A stretch of DNA of 64,000 nt, from contig OZ025734.1 of the NCBI GenBank assembly GCA_964019335.1, positions 186,001 through 250,000 on the forward strand. Reading direction: 5' to 3'. The stretch comes from Diplonema japonicum. Its lineage: Eukaryota; Euglenozoa; Diplonemea; Diplonemida; Diplonemidae. The notes beneath the pieces were generated by a model. It saw only the letters and a program-made list of their open reading frames with translations, had not been told where the DNA came from and searched no databases. Shown here in pieces: positions 8,493 through 19,051 of this stretch (the first letter of the stretch is position 1; each line of letters opens with the position of its first letter). Both the position numbers and the translations under genes were made by a program.

Positions 8493-9854
8493 CTACCCGC
8501 TCCTGTTCTCCCATGCGGCATATTTCTCCCAGATGGACGCTGTTTTGGGGTTTCTAATTCTTTTCACAGGGACTGTTTTGGCGGTGGGTGCAGGATTTTT
8601 TTTCTCAGCAGGCAGGGCGTTGGGGTCGGCGTGGCAAGGGGTGAGGTAGGTGTCGAAGCCGGAGATCGTGCTGTCGAGCGCTTTCTTCTCGAGCTGTTCC
8701 AAGAGCTCGACCTCCTGCGCCATGAAGGACAGCTCTTGGTCCCTCGTGAGCTTTTCCTGTTTCAACTCCTCAAGGTACGCGAGCCGCCTGGCCTCCCTCT
8801 CCTTCTCCTCGGCTTCTATGTCACGCAACGCTGCTTCTTCAGCAGCTACCTTCTCCTCTCTGGATCTTTGTTTCCTTTCTGCTTCGTCTCTATTCTGTTT
8901 CATCGCTTCTTGAAGCTCGTTCACTGATGCCTTGAACTCCTTAGCAAGCTCTGTCATTTCATCCTCTTGTGTGTTTACAAGGTCTCTGCGTTCCCTTTGG
9001 TGAGCTGTTTTGTTCTCGGTCAGCCAGGCCTGGCGTTTTTCTTCTTCCACACGAAGTTCCGCTTCGCGTTTCTCTTTAGTGGCCCTGGCAGCTTCTTGCA
9101 TCGCTTTGTATTTCTTCATGGAAGCCTTCTCCGCTTGTTTCTTTTCTTCTCTTATGGCGTCTCTTTCCGCTTGTTCAGCTTCGAAGCCACCTGTTACCCA
9201 TGCGTCGGTGGCGCGCCTGTCGTCAGGGAAGACGGGACGTTCGTCCATAAAAGTTAAGGTTTTTATAGTTCCCACCATCTTTCTTCTGAAGTATCTAGTT
9301 TGGTTGGGGAGCTCGTTGCCTTGGATGTACAGACAGGCTAGTGAAGGGAGCTTTGAAAGGAGGTCGATCACCTGTTCTGGTGTCTCACCTTGATCTTTGT
9401 CGCAGGTCAGCCCGTTGTTCGCGATGTCCAGGCAGGATAAGTTGTTGCAGCCCAACAGTCCCTGCAGCCCCGATACGTCGGAGATCCTGTTCTGTGAGAT
9501 CAAAAGTGTTTCGAGGTTGGGGAGGTCCGAGAGCCCCTCGATCTTCGTGATGTAGTTCTGGGAAAGGTTAAGGGTGTGCAGGGATTGTAGTGCACTGAGG
9601 CCATGCATGGATGTGATGCAATTCTGGTGGAGGTACAGGCAGCCGATGGACGTCAGCTTGTCCAAATTCTCGATTTTAGAAAGCGCGTTTTGCTGCAGCC
9701 ACAGGGCTTTGATTTTGTCGTAGATTCCAATCACCTCCTCGATTCTGATGAACCCCTTGCAGTGCAGATACAGTTGGTCGTTCAGGTACGGCTGCAGGTA
9801 CCCGTCGTGCTCCTTGATGCACTTCTCAATCGCAGCTCTCGTCATCTCTGCCAT
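8493..9854 (-). CDS. DNAAF1: dynein axonemal assembly factor 1-like LRR protein (LRRC50/ODA7)
   Basis: I use the ATG at 9854 (MAEMTRAAIEKCI), giving 453 residues; the longer frame only reads through a Lys-rich leader. Residues about 20-185 form SDS22-type leucine-rich repeats (IKALWLQQNALSKIENLDKL, LHTLNLSQNYITKIEGLSDL), closing with a YFRRKMVGTIKTLTFMDERPVF cap characteristic of DNAAF1. A long charged coiled coil of Glu/Lys/Arg follows (about 215-400). In algae and animals this protein helps pre-assemble outer and inner dynein arms in the cytoplasm, so the organism probably builds motile flagella. The LRR cap makes DNAAF1 the best match; another LRR-coiled-coil ciliary protein is the main alternative. 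Confidence 0.82.
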   Translation of the reverse strand: MAEMTRAAIEKCIKEHDGYLQPYLNDQLYLHCKGFIRIEEVIGIYDKIKALWLQQNALSKIENLDKLTSIGCLYLHQNCITSMHGLSALQSLHTLNLSQNYITKIEGLSDLPNLETLLISQNRISDVSGLQGLLGCNNLSCLDIANNGLTCDKDQGETPEQVIDLLSKLPSLACLYIQGNELPNQTRYFRRKMVGTIKTLTFMDERPVFPDDRRATDAWVTGGFEAEQAERDAIREEKKQAEKASMKKYKAMQEAARATKEKREAELRVEEEKRQAWLTENKTAHQRERRDLVNTQEDEMTELAKEFKASVNELQEAMKQNRDEAERKQRSREEKVAAEEAALRDIEAEEKEREARRLAYLEELKQEKLTRDQELSFMAQEVELLEQLEKKALDSTISGFDTYLTPCHADPNALPAEKKNPAPTAKTVPVKRIRNPKTASIWEKYAAWENRSG

Positions 9855-9947
9855 TTTTTCTGTTTTCTTTCTTTTTCTTTTTTTTCCCTCCCCTGCCTGC
9901 TTCTTTTGTAAAATGTTTTCTTTGGGTAGAAAAAACAAAATAAAAAG

Positions 9948-9978
<31 letters not shown>

Positions 9979-10024
9979 CTCTCTCTCTTCTTTTTTACCC
10001 CGGTCATTTTGTGATTCCTTTTAG

Positions 10025-12013
10025 TTATTCTAAAAGTTTTAAAGCAGCTTTGCACTCTTTCTCCTGCGCTTCGGTGAACCCGCCGTCTTGCAAGATCACC
10101 GTGAACCGACCGGCCATTTCTTTGATCCTGGTTGTGTCCCTCGCCTGCTTGCAACACCAGAGCAGTTTCGTGATCTGAAGAGGCTCGAGCCCGTGGGGGT
10201 CGGGGAACAACGCAGACAGCAACGCACTATTCAACAAGGACAAGACGGTGAAGGACGTCAAGCTGTCCACCGCTGAGCTAGCCTGAAATATAGAAGCATT
10301 CGCAATGGTATACCGCATAAGCCTAAAAAGGGTCGGCACATCCGCAAACCGAACTCTTGAAAGAGCAGTTGCGACACTAGAAACATGCCTGTGCTCCGTC
10401 TCATGACTCTGCAGAGACAACAGTTTTTCGACAAGGCTTCCAAAAAACTCGTTCTCGTCGGCGCGCATCCGTGCCATGGAGTAACAAGTATAAGCTATCT
10501 GCCTCGAGGACGCGGGTGTGCCGCAGGCGGTTTGTTTCAAATCCAGCAGGATTGCCCCGCCTATCCCACCCCTGTCGCCGAGCCTCGCCACAGAGTACAA
10601 TACCATAGTCTTCTCATCAACCGACCAATCCCATTCCACCCCGTGAATCAACAATTGTTTAACCGATTGTAAGATTAAATCGGTGCCGACACGAACGGAT
10701 GAAAACGACATTAAAATCTTCGGGAGGAGCTGCATTGGGAAGTTGTTCACAGAGGTAAACTTGGAAAATCTCACCGCAATCCGTTCGAATGCAGCGTGGG
10801 AAGTGAGCTTCAACGAGACAAGCGATTGGGACACCCGTGTCAAGCCCTGCGGAGAGACTGTGTTTAACACATCAGGTTTCGCCGCAATTCGCTGTGTTAT
10901 AAGCCGTGTGAGCGTTTTAGCTTGCTGTGGTAGAGGTCGGGTCATGGGCTTCGCGGAAAACCCGCCTATAAGGCTCACCATTTCTTCGGGTTTCAATGCG
11001 TCAAAATTCTGTTTCTCGACAAGCCTGCGGACCAACGCTGTAACCTCGCCACCAACTCCTAGCTTTATTACGCAAAAACCCCACACAATGTTCACCATCG
11101 CCGTGACGGACAATTTCTCTACTACCGGCGGTAATTTATCACGAGACAGGACGAGAAAATCGTTTTGATGAATGTGACGTAAGGTGGCCAAAGCCCATAC
11201 CACCATTGATATACCCTGCGGTGTGAAAACTGCGCGTTTTGCAGCGTTGATCAAGGAACGGAGGGTAGCGTCTATTTGATCAATTTTGTACACGGCGAGC
11301 GCGTAGGAGCAGTGCGCGATGTCGAGGGGTTTCAACCCTCCCGAATCGGACAACGCCTTGGTTCGCAGGGAGATTGTGCTCAATGAATCGTTAGAAAGAT
11401 TGTGTTTTGCCTTTGCATAGGAGTACAGCAGCATAGCGAGAGTTTTCCCAGTGTATGTATTTGCGATGAACGCTTCGGAAGCGGTCAGGATTTTTTGTGT
11501 CACGGTGCGGAGCTTCACTGTTGCCCAGACCCCGTTGGCGGCGTCGTCTGGTGTGCTGAACCCTTCTTCGATTTTACTTGTTAAACTCGGGACGATCTGT
11601 TTGTGGAGATGTTGTGTTATGGTATAGTGCATTTTCGCAAAGTTAGTCAGGGAGGCCACGCTGTGCTTTATGGAGTCGTACCGTTTCAGTCTTTCAAGCG
11701 TGAAGATAGTAGCGATGGATTTTATTTCTTGCGTTGATTGTAGCTTCCCGTCGCCTGCTAGTTTGATGAGTTCTGTCATCGCGCCTGGGCCGCACCACCC
11801 GTTTCTTGTGGTCCATGTGAGGCGGTTGAAGATGGCGGCCTGTTCCTTGCCCGTTATTCGGAGGTTTGTGAAGCTCCTGAGGATCTTCTGGCAGTCCTCG
11901 CGGGAGAGCTGAGCGGCGTTTTTCACCACCGTGTCCACCGCCTTTTTGACGGTGTCATGTGCGGCACCACGCTGCGGCAGGGAGGTTACTAGTTTTGCAA
12001 GATTCTTCGACAT
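10025..12013 (-). CDS. organelle-type helical-repeat RNA-binding protein (HPR/RAP-like family)
   Basis: ATG at 12013 (MSKNLAKLVTSL), 662 residues. The protein is almost entirely degenerate alpha-helical repeats of about 35-40 residues, with patterns such as DIAHCSYALAVYKI, GISMVVWALATLRH, AMVNIVWGFCVIKL and QIAYTCYSMARM. This resembles the heptatricopeptide/FASTK-RAP type repeat proteins that are abundant in protists and act on mitochondrial or plastid RNA. I do not see a clear C-terminal RAP domain. The N-terminus is basic and could be a mitochondrial targeting sequence. The longer open frame upstream is a Lys-rich artefact of A-runs. The family call is moderate; the target RNA is unknown. 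Confidence 0.6.
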   Translation of the reverse strand: MSKNLAKLVTSLPQRGAAHDTVKKAVDTVVKNAAQLSREDCQKILRSFTNLRITGKEQAAIFNRLTWTTRNGWCGPGAMTELIKLAGDGKLQSTQEIKSIATIFTLERLKRYDSIKHSVASLTNFAKMHYTITQHLHKQIVPSLTSKIEEGFSTPDDAANGVWATVKLRTVTQKILTASEAFIANTYTGKTLAMLLYSYAKAKHNLSNDSLSTISLRTKALSDSGGLKPLDIAHCSYALAVYKIDQIDATLRSLINAAKRAVFTPQGISMVVWALATLRHIHQNDFLVLSRDKLPPVVEKLSVTAMVNIVWGFCVIKLGVGGEVTALVRRLVEKQNFDALKPEEMVSLIGGFSAKPMTRPLPQQAKTLTRLITQRIAAKPDVLNTVSPQGLTRVSQSLVSLKLTSHAAFERIAVRFSKFTSVNNFPMQLLPKILMSFSSVRVGTDLILQSVKQLLIHGVEWDWSVDEKTMVLYSVARLGDRGGIGGAILLDLKQTACGTPASSRQIAYTCYSMARMRADENEFFGSLVEKLLSLQSHETEHRHVSSVATALSRVRFADVPTLFRLMRYTIANASIFQASSAVDSLTSFTVLSLLNSALLSALFPDPHGLEPLQITKLLWCCKQARDTTRIKEMAGRFTVILQDGGFTEAQEKECKAALKLLE

Positions 12014-12344
12014 TTTATTTCCATTTTTTTTTTTTTTTTTTCCTTGGGGGAGTTTTTTTCTTTTTCTTTTTTGTGTCTTGTAAATAATAATCGATTGTAC
12101 TTTTTTTTTTTTATATTTTCTTTTTTTACTTTCTCCCTTTTTGTATGGGGGGAAATCTTTTTTTAAAAAAGAAAAGGAAAGGGGGGGGGAGAGGATGGAA
12201 AAAAAAAGAGAAAGAGAACTAGAGCAACACCTCCGCATTTCTTTTTTTTTTTTACTGCTTTCTTCTTTTTTTTAAAGTATTGGGGGGGGGGGGGGGGGAT
12301 AATGGGGAAAAAAAAAAAACACCCGCAACGTTGGACAAAAAAAA
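12014..12344. other. 331-bp intergenic spacer
   Basis: Only homopolymers are seen. On the coding strand the epoxide-hydrolase stop is followed by T-runs and a C-run (G at about 12284-12298 on the plus strand), then A-rich leader up to the ATG at 12013. Confidence 0.7.
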
Positions 12345-13382
12345 TCAAAGCTTGCCGGAAGACCGCATTTCACAGAAGTTCAAAAACGGCAAAAGATGCT
12401 GGTTGGTCATCTTCGGGTTTTCCTGCTGCACCCAGTGGCCCGAACCTTTAATAAGATGGCAGGAGTGGAGGTTCGGCAAACTAGGGATTCTAGCGTATAA
12501 GTCCTTGTACATTGGGACACAAAAATCCCGCTCCCCCGCTAAAAATTGGTAAGGCATCGACAACGAAAGCCCGGCGAAGAACTGAAGATCGTCCACATTT
12601 TTGTTAAGGTTCCTGTACCAGTTTATAGGGCCCTTCATGCCCGTTTTCGCAAATGCGGCAGCGTGCTTCTCAATGTCCAAGAAGCTTAACAACGGGGTGT
12701 CCTTGCCCTTATCAGGCAGCTGCTCATAGTAAGAAACACCTTTCTTCACCGCCATCGGGAAAAACCGCCCTTTTTGCGGATTGAACCCATCAGCAGACGT
12801 TGACAGCCCTGACGCATGAAAATACATAACGCGTAGCCACCTCTCCAAGTCCCCATCAATACACTCTTTGATACCATCGGAACAGATATACGACTGGTAG
12901 TGCGTGTGGCCCAAGGACTCCAATTTTTCAAACCCGCGCACAACTGCTTGAGACGCATTTGGAATCATCTTTGGGGGTGCTGAGCAAAGAGGTATCGCCA
13001 TGCAGCATAGCCCGTCTATAAGGTCCGGCCTGAGGAGCGATGTGTAGAAAGCTGGTGTAGTGCCGAAGTCATGCCCTACTAGGATTGCTCGCTTCCCTCC
13101 TATCGCCAGGATAAGGCCCACAACGTCCCTCGCAAGGTTCATCGCGCTGAAGGATTCGACATCGTTCTCGTCCCATCCTGTAGTTTCGCCGTAGCCTCGT
13201 TGGTCCGGGGCGACGACCCAGAACCCCCTATCGCCTAAATAGGATATCTGATTTGCCCAGCTGTCCGCCAGTTCCGGGAACCCGTGTAGTAGAACCACAA
13301 GAACCCCGTCCCCCTTCCGCTCCAGGTAGCTCATTTCCAGGCCGTTGCCATTGCTCACTTTCTTGCGTTCTATTTTCTCCAT
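12345..13382 (-). CDS. alpha/beta-hydrolase, soluble epoxide hydrolase-like
   Basis: 345 residues, a complete alpha/beta-hydrolase. Visible landmarks: oxyanion-hole motif HGFPE at 33-37, the DQRGYGET strand-turn at 60-67, nucleophile elbow GHDFG with Asp105 as likely nucleophile, a cap region in the middle, and near the C-terminus GSGHWVQQENP holding the catalytic His. Asp in the elbow plus HGFPE favours an epoxide hydrolase (trans-epoxide opening to diols) over a Ser esterase; haloalkane dehalogenases are the alternative. No targeting signal is visible, so it is probably cytosolic. The start codon directly follows an 18-base A-run on the coding strand. Confidence 0.87.
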   Translation of the reverse strand: MEKIERKKVSNGNGLEMSYLERKGDGVLVVLLHGFPELADSWANQISYLGDRGFWVVAPDQRGYGETTGWDENDVESFSAMNLARDVVGLILAIGGKRAILVGHDFGTTPAFYTSLLRPDLIDGLCCMAIPLCSAPPKMIPNASQAVVRGFEKLESLGHTHYQSYICSDGIKECIDGDLERWLRVMYFHASGLSTSADGFNPQKGRFFPMAVKKGVSYYEQLPDKGKDTPLLSFLDIEKHAAAFAKTGMKGPINWYRNLNKNVDDLQFFAGLSLSMPYQFLAGERDFCVPMYKDLYARIPSLPNLHSCHLIKGSGHWVQQENPKMTNQHLLPFLNFCEMRSSGKL

Positions 13383-13983
13383 TTTTTTTTTTTTTTTTTC
13401 CCCTTCTTTTTAAAAGAAAATGGTACGGCTTGTCCAGCATGCGGGTTTTGAATACCCTCTTAGGGTACCATTCTTCTCCCATCGTGAGAAGGTGTGTTCG
13501 AGGGTGTGATGCGTTGCACGGAGCTCAGCTGTGCGCTGTGCGAGATGTGGTGCGAAGGAGGGGTCAAGGACATGACTGTAGCAGATCGCTGAGCTTACGG
13601 TATTGAAAAAAAAAAAAGAAAAAAAATATATATATGGCTTGAAGCCGGAGGAGAGATGGAAAATAGATAGAAGTTGGAGGGAGAAAAAAAAAAATAGGAG
13701 GGGGGGAGAAGGGGAAAAGGGGGGGGAGGGAAAGGGGGGGAAAATATTTATTACCAAATCATATAATGAATATGGCGCTTTTTTTCCCCCCTCCCTTTTT
13801 GTCCTCCCCAGCTGCCGCCGCTCTCTCTTTTTTTTTCTTCTATTCTCCCTCGCTCCGCAAAAGAAAAAGGGAAAAAAAAATGTAAATTTTTGGGAACTAT
13901 GTCCAAAAAAAAAAAAAAAAAAAAAAAAAAGGTAAGAGAGGGAAATTTTCTTCTTTTTTTTTTAAATTTTCTTTTATTTTTTT
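13383..13983. other. 600-bp intergenic spacer
   Basis: Homopolymer- and purine-rich, with runs of A at 13902-13930 and G-rich blocks at 13690-13740. The part at 13430-13600 has balanced composition, but I see no convincing ORF, repeat or RNA in it. Confidence 0.6.
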
Positions 13984-14865
13984 CTAATCTCTTGCAGGCC
14001 GGGGTTTAGATTCTTCATTTTCCTGACGCCGTGCTCTTTCAGAGGGGCCGCTTTTGAAGATCTCGCCAGGGCTTGTGTATGTACCCATGAGGCGGTCCCA
14101 AAAGGTAAAAAGATGCCCGAAATTTCTATTGAAAATTGCATGATGCACATGGTGGTCACCTGGAGTCCCAAGACCCAGGTCGGAGAAGAGAGGATCCCAG
14201 GGATGGTGCCACTCAGAGTGGATAAGCACAAGCCAGGACGAAAAAACAGTTCCAAAAGTTATATAAGACCAGAGATTGGCCGCGACAATCCGTTGCGTGG
14301 CGAAGAGAGGCACGATGATCATGAGGAATGTGTCGGCTAAGGATCCGTTGAAAGCGTCAAAAATTTTTGGCGACAAGAATTTATGGTGGGGTTTGTGAGA
14401 AGATTTGTAGATACGGGTGAACTGGTGTTCTAGGTAGTGGATCCCTGTTTGCAGGACATCTTGTACAACGAGTTGTTTCGCCACCGATTTCCACTGGATT
14501 CCGCCTTCAAATGAGTAATACGAGCTTCTCATGAAACCGCCTATCCATGAGACAGTTAGGTATCCTACCAAAGCCAGTACGCCTTCTGGTTGACAAAAGT
14601 GCTCTCGTACTCCGTCCCAAAACCGGTATGGCGTGTGTTTTCCTTGTACCGCGTGCTGCCCTGCCTCTTCGTTCCATCGAAGCCTGTGGTACGCTATCAG
14701 AACCCCTTGACCTATCCCCACGGAGGCCAACCCGAGACACAGTCCCAACGGTTTCCACTCAAGCATTTCTTTTGAGAATACCCGCCTCCAAGATTCCATA
14801 TAAGTTAGCGACAACGGCAGCACCCCACTTCCTGCGAAGAGCCCGAACGTTAATATTGAGTCATG

Positions 14866-14868
<3 letters not shown>
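13984..14868 (-). CDS. sterol desaturase / fatty-acid hydroxylase superfamily protein
   Basis: 294 residues, a polytopic membrane enzyme of the di-iron hydroxylase superfamily. Histidine boxes are visible: H144-x3-H148 (HYLEH), H158-x2-HH162 (HKPHH), H217-x3-HH222 (HSEWHH) and DHHVHH at 238-243. Hydrophobic segments lie around 5-25, 42-60, 97-115, 180-190 and 197-217. The family oxidises sterol or fatty-acyl substrates in the ER; the substrate cannot be told from sequence alone. The start is striking: on the coding strand 72 consecutive A lie directly against the ATG. The protein appears complete. Confidence 0.85.

Positions 14869-14940
<72 letters not shown>
14869..14940 (-). promoter_or_regulatory. 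72-nt poly(A) leader abutting a start codon
   Basis: The plus strand is an uninterrupted T-run, so the coding strand reads 72 A immediately before the ATG of the sterol-desaturase-like gene. This is the extreme case of a pattern seen at most genes in the window. Whether it is transcribed is unknown. Confidence 0.6.
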
Positions 14941-14941
<1 letters not shown>

Positions 14942-15096
14942 TGTATCTTATTATTATTTTTTTTTTTTGTAAAAAAAGTGAATGAGAGGTTAAAGGTAAA
15001 GAAAAGGGGAGATGCTCGTCTATTCGTCTTCTTTGAGCATTTCGCGGTGTTGTCTCTGTTTTTTTTTTTTTTTTTTTTTTTTTTTTGTTGTTGAAA

Positions 15097-17476
15097 TTAA
15101 AATACCAGCAAACTATCGCCATCACGAACAGGACCGTCCAGCTCAAGAGCCTCCTTAATGGGGTACGTGACGACTGGGTCCTTTTGATTGCTACGGCTGA
15201 AGTGGCGCAGATGGATGTCGGGGTTGATACTGTAAAGAAATGTATAATCTTTTTTTCCACCCCTCCCAACTATTAACAAACCTTCCTCCAGGCATCTGCC
15301 TCTCCGGGTCGGGCATGGTAGATGGTGTGGAGAGGTCTGCCTCCGGTTTCACAACATAAGTATACGTGTTTTTCAACTCAATTTCGGTCAGCTCCTTCTC
15401 GTTGTAGAAAATGGAGGGCGAGGTTCCTGCAAGCCAATCTTTCTCCTGCCCCTTTGGTCTGATTCTCCCGGTGGTTTTATCCACAATGTTCCGCTCCATG
15501 TCTAGCTTTGTCAATGTGTTGGGCTCGCCTTCCTGAAGCGTGCTCAGTGCCTTCTGATCGTCGATTAAAAGAGATTTGATGAACGAGACTTCCTTAGCAG
15601 CTGCGGTGCCCGTTGGAGCTTGATGTTGAACCTGGTGTTCCTTTGATTCTGTGACGTAGCCTGCGATGGGCGCGCGGATGTAAACCTTCTTCTCGTTGGA
15701 GAAGTCTGTTCCGTTGATCTTTCTGATATCAGCGTTCAGGCGTAACTCAGCACTTCGAAGGCCTTTGAACTCATCGGGAGATGCTATACTTACACATATA
15801 CCTGATCGTCCTGCTCGGCCCACCCTACCTGCAAGCCTCACATACTCACCTGAAGACGACACACCTGAACAGATAAAAACATGTGTTAAGTACGGAAGAT
15901 TCATCCCCCTGACAAATCTTGGGGTTGAGATCAGAATTGGAAGCGTTCCATTCGCATATGATTCGAGAGCGACTGGGTTCTCCAGCCGGCCGACTTTTCC
16001 CTTGTAGCCGATTTTGTAAAGGGCGTCCGCGGCGGATTTTGCCGACGCGCCGTTTTTGACGATGATGAGCCCTCTGAAGTGAACACCGTTGTTGTGTTTG
16101 GAGTTGTTCTGTTCAGAGGAGAGCTTTGCGACGGCGGCGGTGAGGACCTCCCACCGGGTTTGCTGTGTGCATGATATGGCAAGGTGTTCAATGTCCTTTT
16201 GCAGACCCATCCCCCCGTATAATTTTCTAGCCCGCGAGGTGCCGTCTTCCTCCAGTTTTCGAAAATCCACGAACCAATCCGACTCGCGTTTCGTTGTGGG
16301 TCCCGATCGATCGCCTTGCATCGGGGTTTTTGTCTGGCCGTAGTGGTTTTCGATGACCTTCCCCGCACGGGATCGGAACCAGGTTTGAAGATGCGATTTG
16401 TCCTCGTTTCCGAGGGTCGACGATAGAAACATTTTCTGCTGCGCGTAGTCGTTGAACTTGATGTCCTTTCTCTTATTCCGCCTGTGCAACGCGAGAGCGT
16501 ACATCAACGATTCACCTAGCGACTCCGCTCCGCTCGCTGGAAGCACTTCGTCGACCTCATCCACAACAATTCTTTGCAACGTATTGAACTCGATGTCCGT
16601 CAAAATTGTATCAGGAATGTGAATCAAATCGCCTATTCTGTTCGGAGTCCCTATGAGAACGGACGGCATGTTCTGTACGAGTTCGTCGTAGTTGTCCTCT
16701 ATCCGCTTTGAATCGACGCAGAGGCAGAATGTATTGTCGTCTGGAATGCCCGTCAGCTTACCAAGCGTCGACAGTAGCCGAAGTGTTTGCCTTGCAAGGT
16801 TCTCATGCGGTACAATCCACAATGTTGAAAACGGAGCGTTCGGGTAGTCCTTTAAAAGTTTATTCAGGATGTGCCATGCAATGGCGCTTGTCTTACCTGA
16901 TCCAGGGTGGGAACCCAGCATCACGTCATGGCCGATATTGAGGTAGTACATCGTTTCCGCTTGTGATCTTGTTAGGTGATCAATGCCCATTCCGTGTAAC
17001 GCTGCGCAGATATGTGGGTGGAGCAAGGCTGCTTCGGGTTCTGATGATAGAATTTTGCTGTATCTGTCGAGGGTGGCCTTGTCGGGGTCTTCCCATTCTA
17101 GACCGGAGGCGACGAGTTCTTGTTCTGGTAGCCTGTCGGCCCAGGATGAGAATGGGACGCTGCTGGTGCTAGAGTAAGGAACGACTTTCTCATTTATCGC
17201 GCGCTGTTTGTCGCCCCATGATGGTTCACCATACAGGAAGGCGTCTGGTTTGTTCCAGTTCATTTGGCCTCTGCCAGGTCGTTCGTGCATTGACCACGTG
17301 TCGACGGGGCTCTGCATAGCCCACAATGCGCTTGGTTCGATCCAGCCCGGTTCCTTCTTCCCCGTGGTCGGGTCTATCAATGCCGGAGCGTTCGCCCTCC
17401 CCACCCCGCCCATTGTCAACATCGCCCCGGTTCTTCGTTGAACACGCGTCGCCGCTCTACCGTTACAATGATACAT
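15097..17476 (-). CDS. DEAD-like (DEVD) RNA helicase, two exons
   Basis: Exons 17476-15282 and 15229-15097; the 52-bp intron 15230-15281 has a GTTTGT donor and a TTTCTTTACAG acceptor. Splicing replaces a short read-through tail with SINPDIHLRHFSRSN... and gives 775 residues. Visible motifs: Q-motif LTRSQAETM, Walker A SHPGSGKTS (189-197), Ib-like GTPNRIGD, motif II VVDEVDEV (DEVD, not DEAD), motif III SST, and motif VI RLAGRVGRAGRSG. The second RecA lobe is complete. The N-terminal 110 residues are Arg-rich at the start and could target mitochondria. The protein is expected to unwind RNA with ATP; its substrate is unknown. The start could instead be a few codons further in, at MLTMGGVG. Confidence 0.82.
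15230..15281 (-). other. 52-bp spliceosomal intron
   Basis: GT-AG intron in the helicase gene, phase 2. It is supported by a coding-quality 44-codon downstream exon that ends in a stop at 15097 and by loss of reading-frame quality inside the intron. It keeps a short pyrimidine stretch (TTTCTTTACAG). Confidence 0.75.
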
Positions 17477-17665
17477 TCTCTTTTTTTTAAAACAATCTTT
17501 TTATCTCATTTGCTTTTTTTTTTTTTTTTTTTTTTTTTTTCTTCTTTTTTTTTCTCTTTTTTTTTTCGTCTTCTTCCCAAAAAAAAAAAAGAAAAAAATA
17601 AACCCGGAAAAAAAAGAGAGAAAAAAAAAAAAACATATAAAAAAAAAAAAAAGATTATTGTTGGT

Positions 17666-18940
17666 TCACCTCAAAGCAAGCAGCGCAGAGATCGTTCCGA
17701 GAATCAGCTCCACAAGGATCAACCATATGATGATCCACTCGAGATAGTTTGAGTGCGTGATGTTCAGCTCCTCATGGAAGACCTCGAAGAGCTCATGGAC
17801 AATCTCAAGACGCTTATTGAGCACCTCCGTTCGGTGAGTGATCTCCATGTACCGACGGGCCTGAAGGTAAAGCGGCTCCAAATCAGTCCTCGTCCAGAAA
17901 ACATCGGGCGTCTCTAGAATATCAGTATGCAGGTTGATCTCCATTTTGCGGATAAATAACGCACCTCGTATCTTAGAAACCTCGGTTCGAGTTAGCTCAG
18001 AACTACCTGTTTTCGCCATTGAAACAGGGTATTCTCGGGTTTCCTCTACAATCTCTTCTATTCTGTCCTCGAACTCGGATATTTTCGCGCTCTGAGCCAG
18101 CCCGCAGCCGTACGCAAGCATCAGTTCGGGGTCCGCTTCGGTTAGGTAGAAGCAATCGTTATCGATGTATGATTTGTTTTCCTTCATGGTGGGGTTGCGT
18201 TTTCGAGAAGGAGCCTCATGCGGAATCTCCTCAGAGGGTATCACCGTCCACCTACACGTATCGAGTTCTACTTTGTCGAAAGAACCCGTTTCGAAGGTAC
18301 CCCGCATCCTTGCTACCTCACGGAGCAGCGGAAGCCCCGCAGTTTCCAAATCCACCGATGGGGGGAACAACGACCACCAGACTATAACACCGTAGGAATA
18401 GAAGAATATTGTGTAGGTGTACTCACATCCTGACTGGATGATCCGAGTCGGGTTGCAGTCCTCGTCGTCTTCTTGATCAGTGTCCAAGACAATGTATTCT
18501 CTTTCCATGTCTTCTGTTGATCGTTGAGCTTCTAGAATGTCTGGTTCGTCAGTTGTGCCGGGTTGTGAGTCGAATCTGTATGTGGGGACTTTTATTGTCA
18601 TCCATATCAGGTCTTCTTTTTCTCTGACTTGGATGCCTTTGGATCGGTAGTGGTCTACGATGTTCTTGAGCTGGAACTCGTGGCATGTTGAGACGGCTCT
18701 GACCGTGCCTGTTGTCGCGCTGTTTTCGTCCTCGATGCCCACCAGTTGCTTCTTTCTTCTGAACGGTCTTGGTTTTTCGACCCTCGATGATATCCTCCCG
18801 CCGCTACCGCTGTCCTTCCGCACGTCTCGCCTCACATCCACGCTCCCGTACCCTGTTGTTGCGTCCGTTGATTTCTTCTGCCTTCTATGCCGGTTGACCG
18901 CTTGTGTAATGTTTCCAAGTAGCGGTTGCTGTTCGGACAT
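17666..18940 (-). CDS. RMD1/SIF2 family protein (DUF155)
   Basis: 424 residues. The first 90 are Arg/Ser-rich and probably disordered. The DUF155 core follows, with family patterns GVIVWWSLFP, NDCFYLTEADPELMLAYGCGLAQSAKISEFEDRIE, a long helix through ALFIRKMEINLHTDILETPDVFW and RRYMEITHRTEVLNKRLEIVHELFEVFHEEL. It ends in a C-terminal transmembrane segment (WIIIWLILVELILGTISALLAL). Relatives include yeast Rmd1/Rmd8 and mitochondrial RMND1. The tail anchor suggests an endomembrane or mitochondrial membrane location. The molecular function of the family is poorly defined. The gene looks intact and intronless, 111 bp from the Hsp70 stop. Confidence 0.88.
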   Translation of the reverse strand: MSEQQPLLGNITQAVNRHRRQKKSTDATTGYGSVDVRRDVRKDSGSGGRISSRVEKPRPFRRKKQLVGIEDENSATTGTVRAVSTCHEFQLKNIVDHYRSKGIQVREKEDLIWMTIKVPTYRFDSQPGTTDEPDILEAQRSTEDMEREYIVLDTDQEDDEDCNPTRIIQSGCEYTYTIFFYSYGVIVWWSLFPPSVDLETAGLPLLREVARMRGTFETGSFDKVELDTCRWTVIPSEEIPHEAPSRKRNPTMKENKSYIDNDCFYLTEADPELMLAYGCGLAQSAKISEFEDRIEEIVEETREYPVSMAKTGSSELTRTEVSKIRGALFIRKMEINLHTDILETPDVFWTRTDLEPLYLQARRYMEITHRTEVLNKRLEIVHELFEVFHEELNITHSNYLEWIIIWLILVELILGTISALLALR

Positions 18941-19051
18941 CTTTTTTCGTTGTTGTTTTTCTTTTTTTCTTTTTTGTTTTTTTTCTTTCTTTTTAACCCT
19001 TATTTTGTGGTGAGAGAAAAAAAGAAGGAAAGAGGGGGGGAAAAAAAAAAC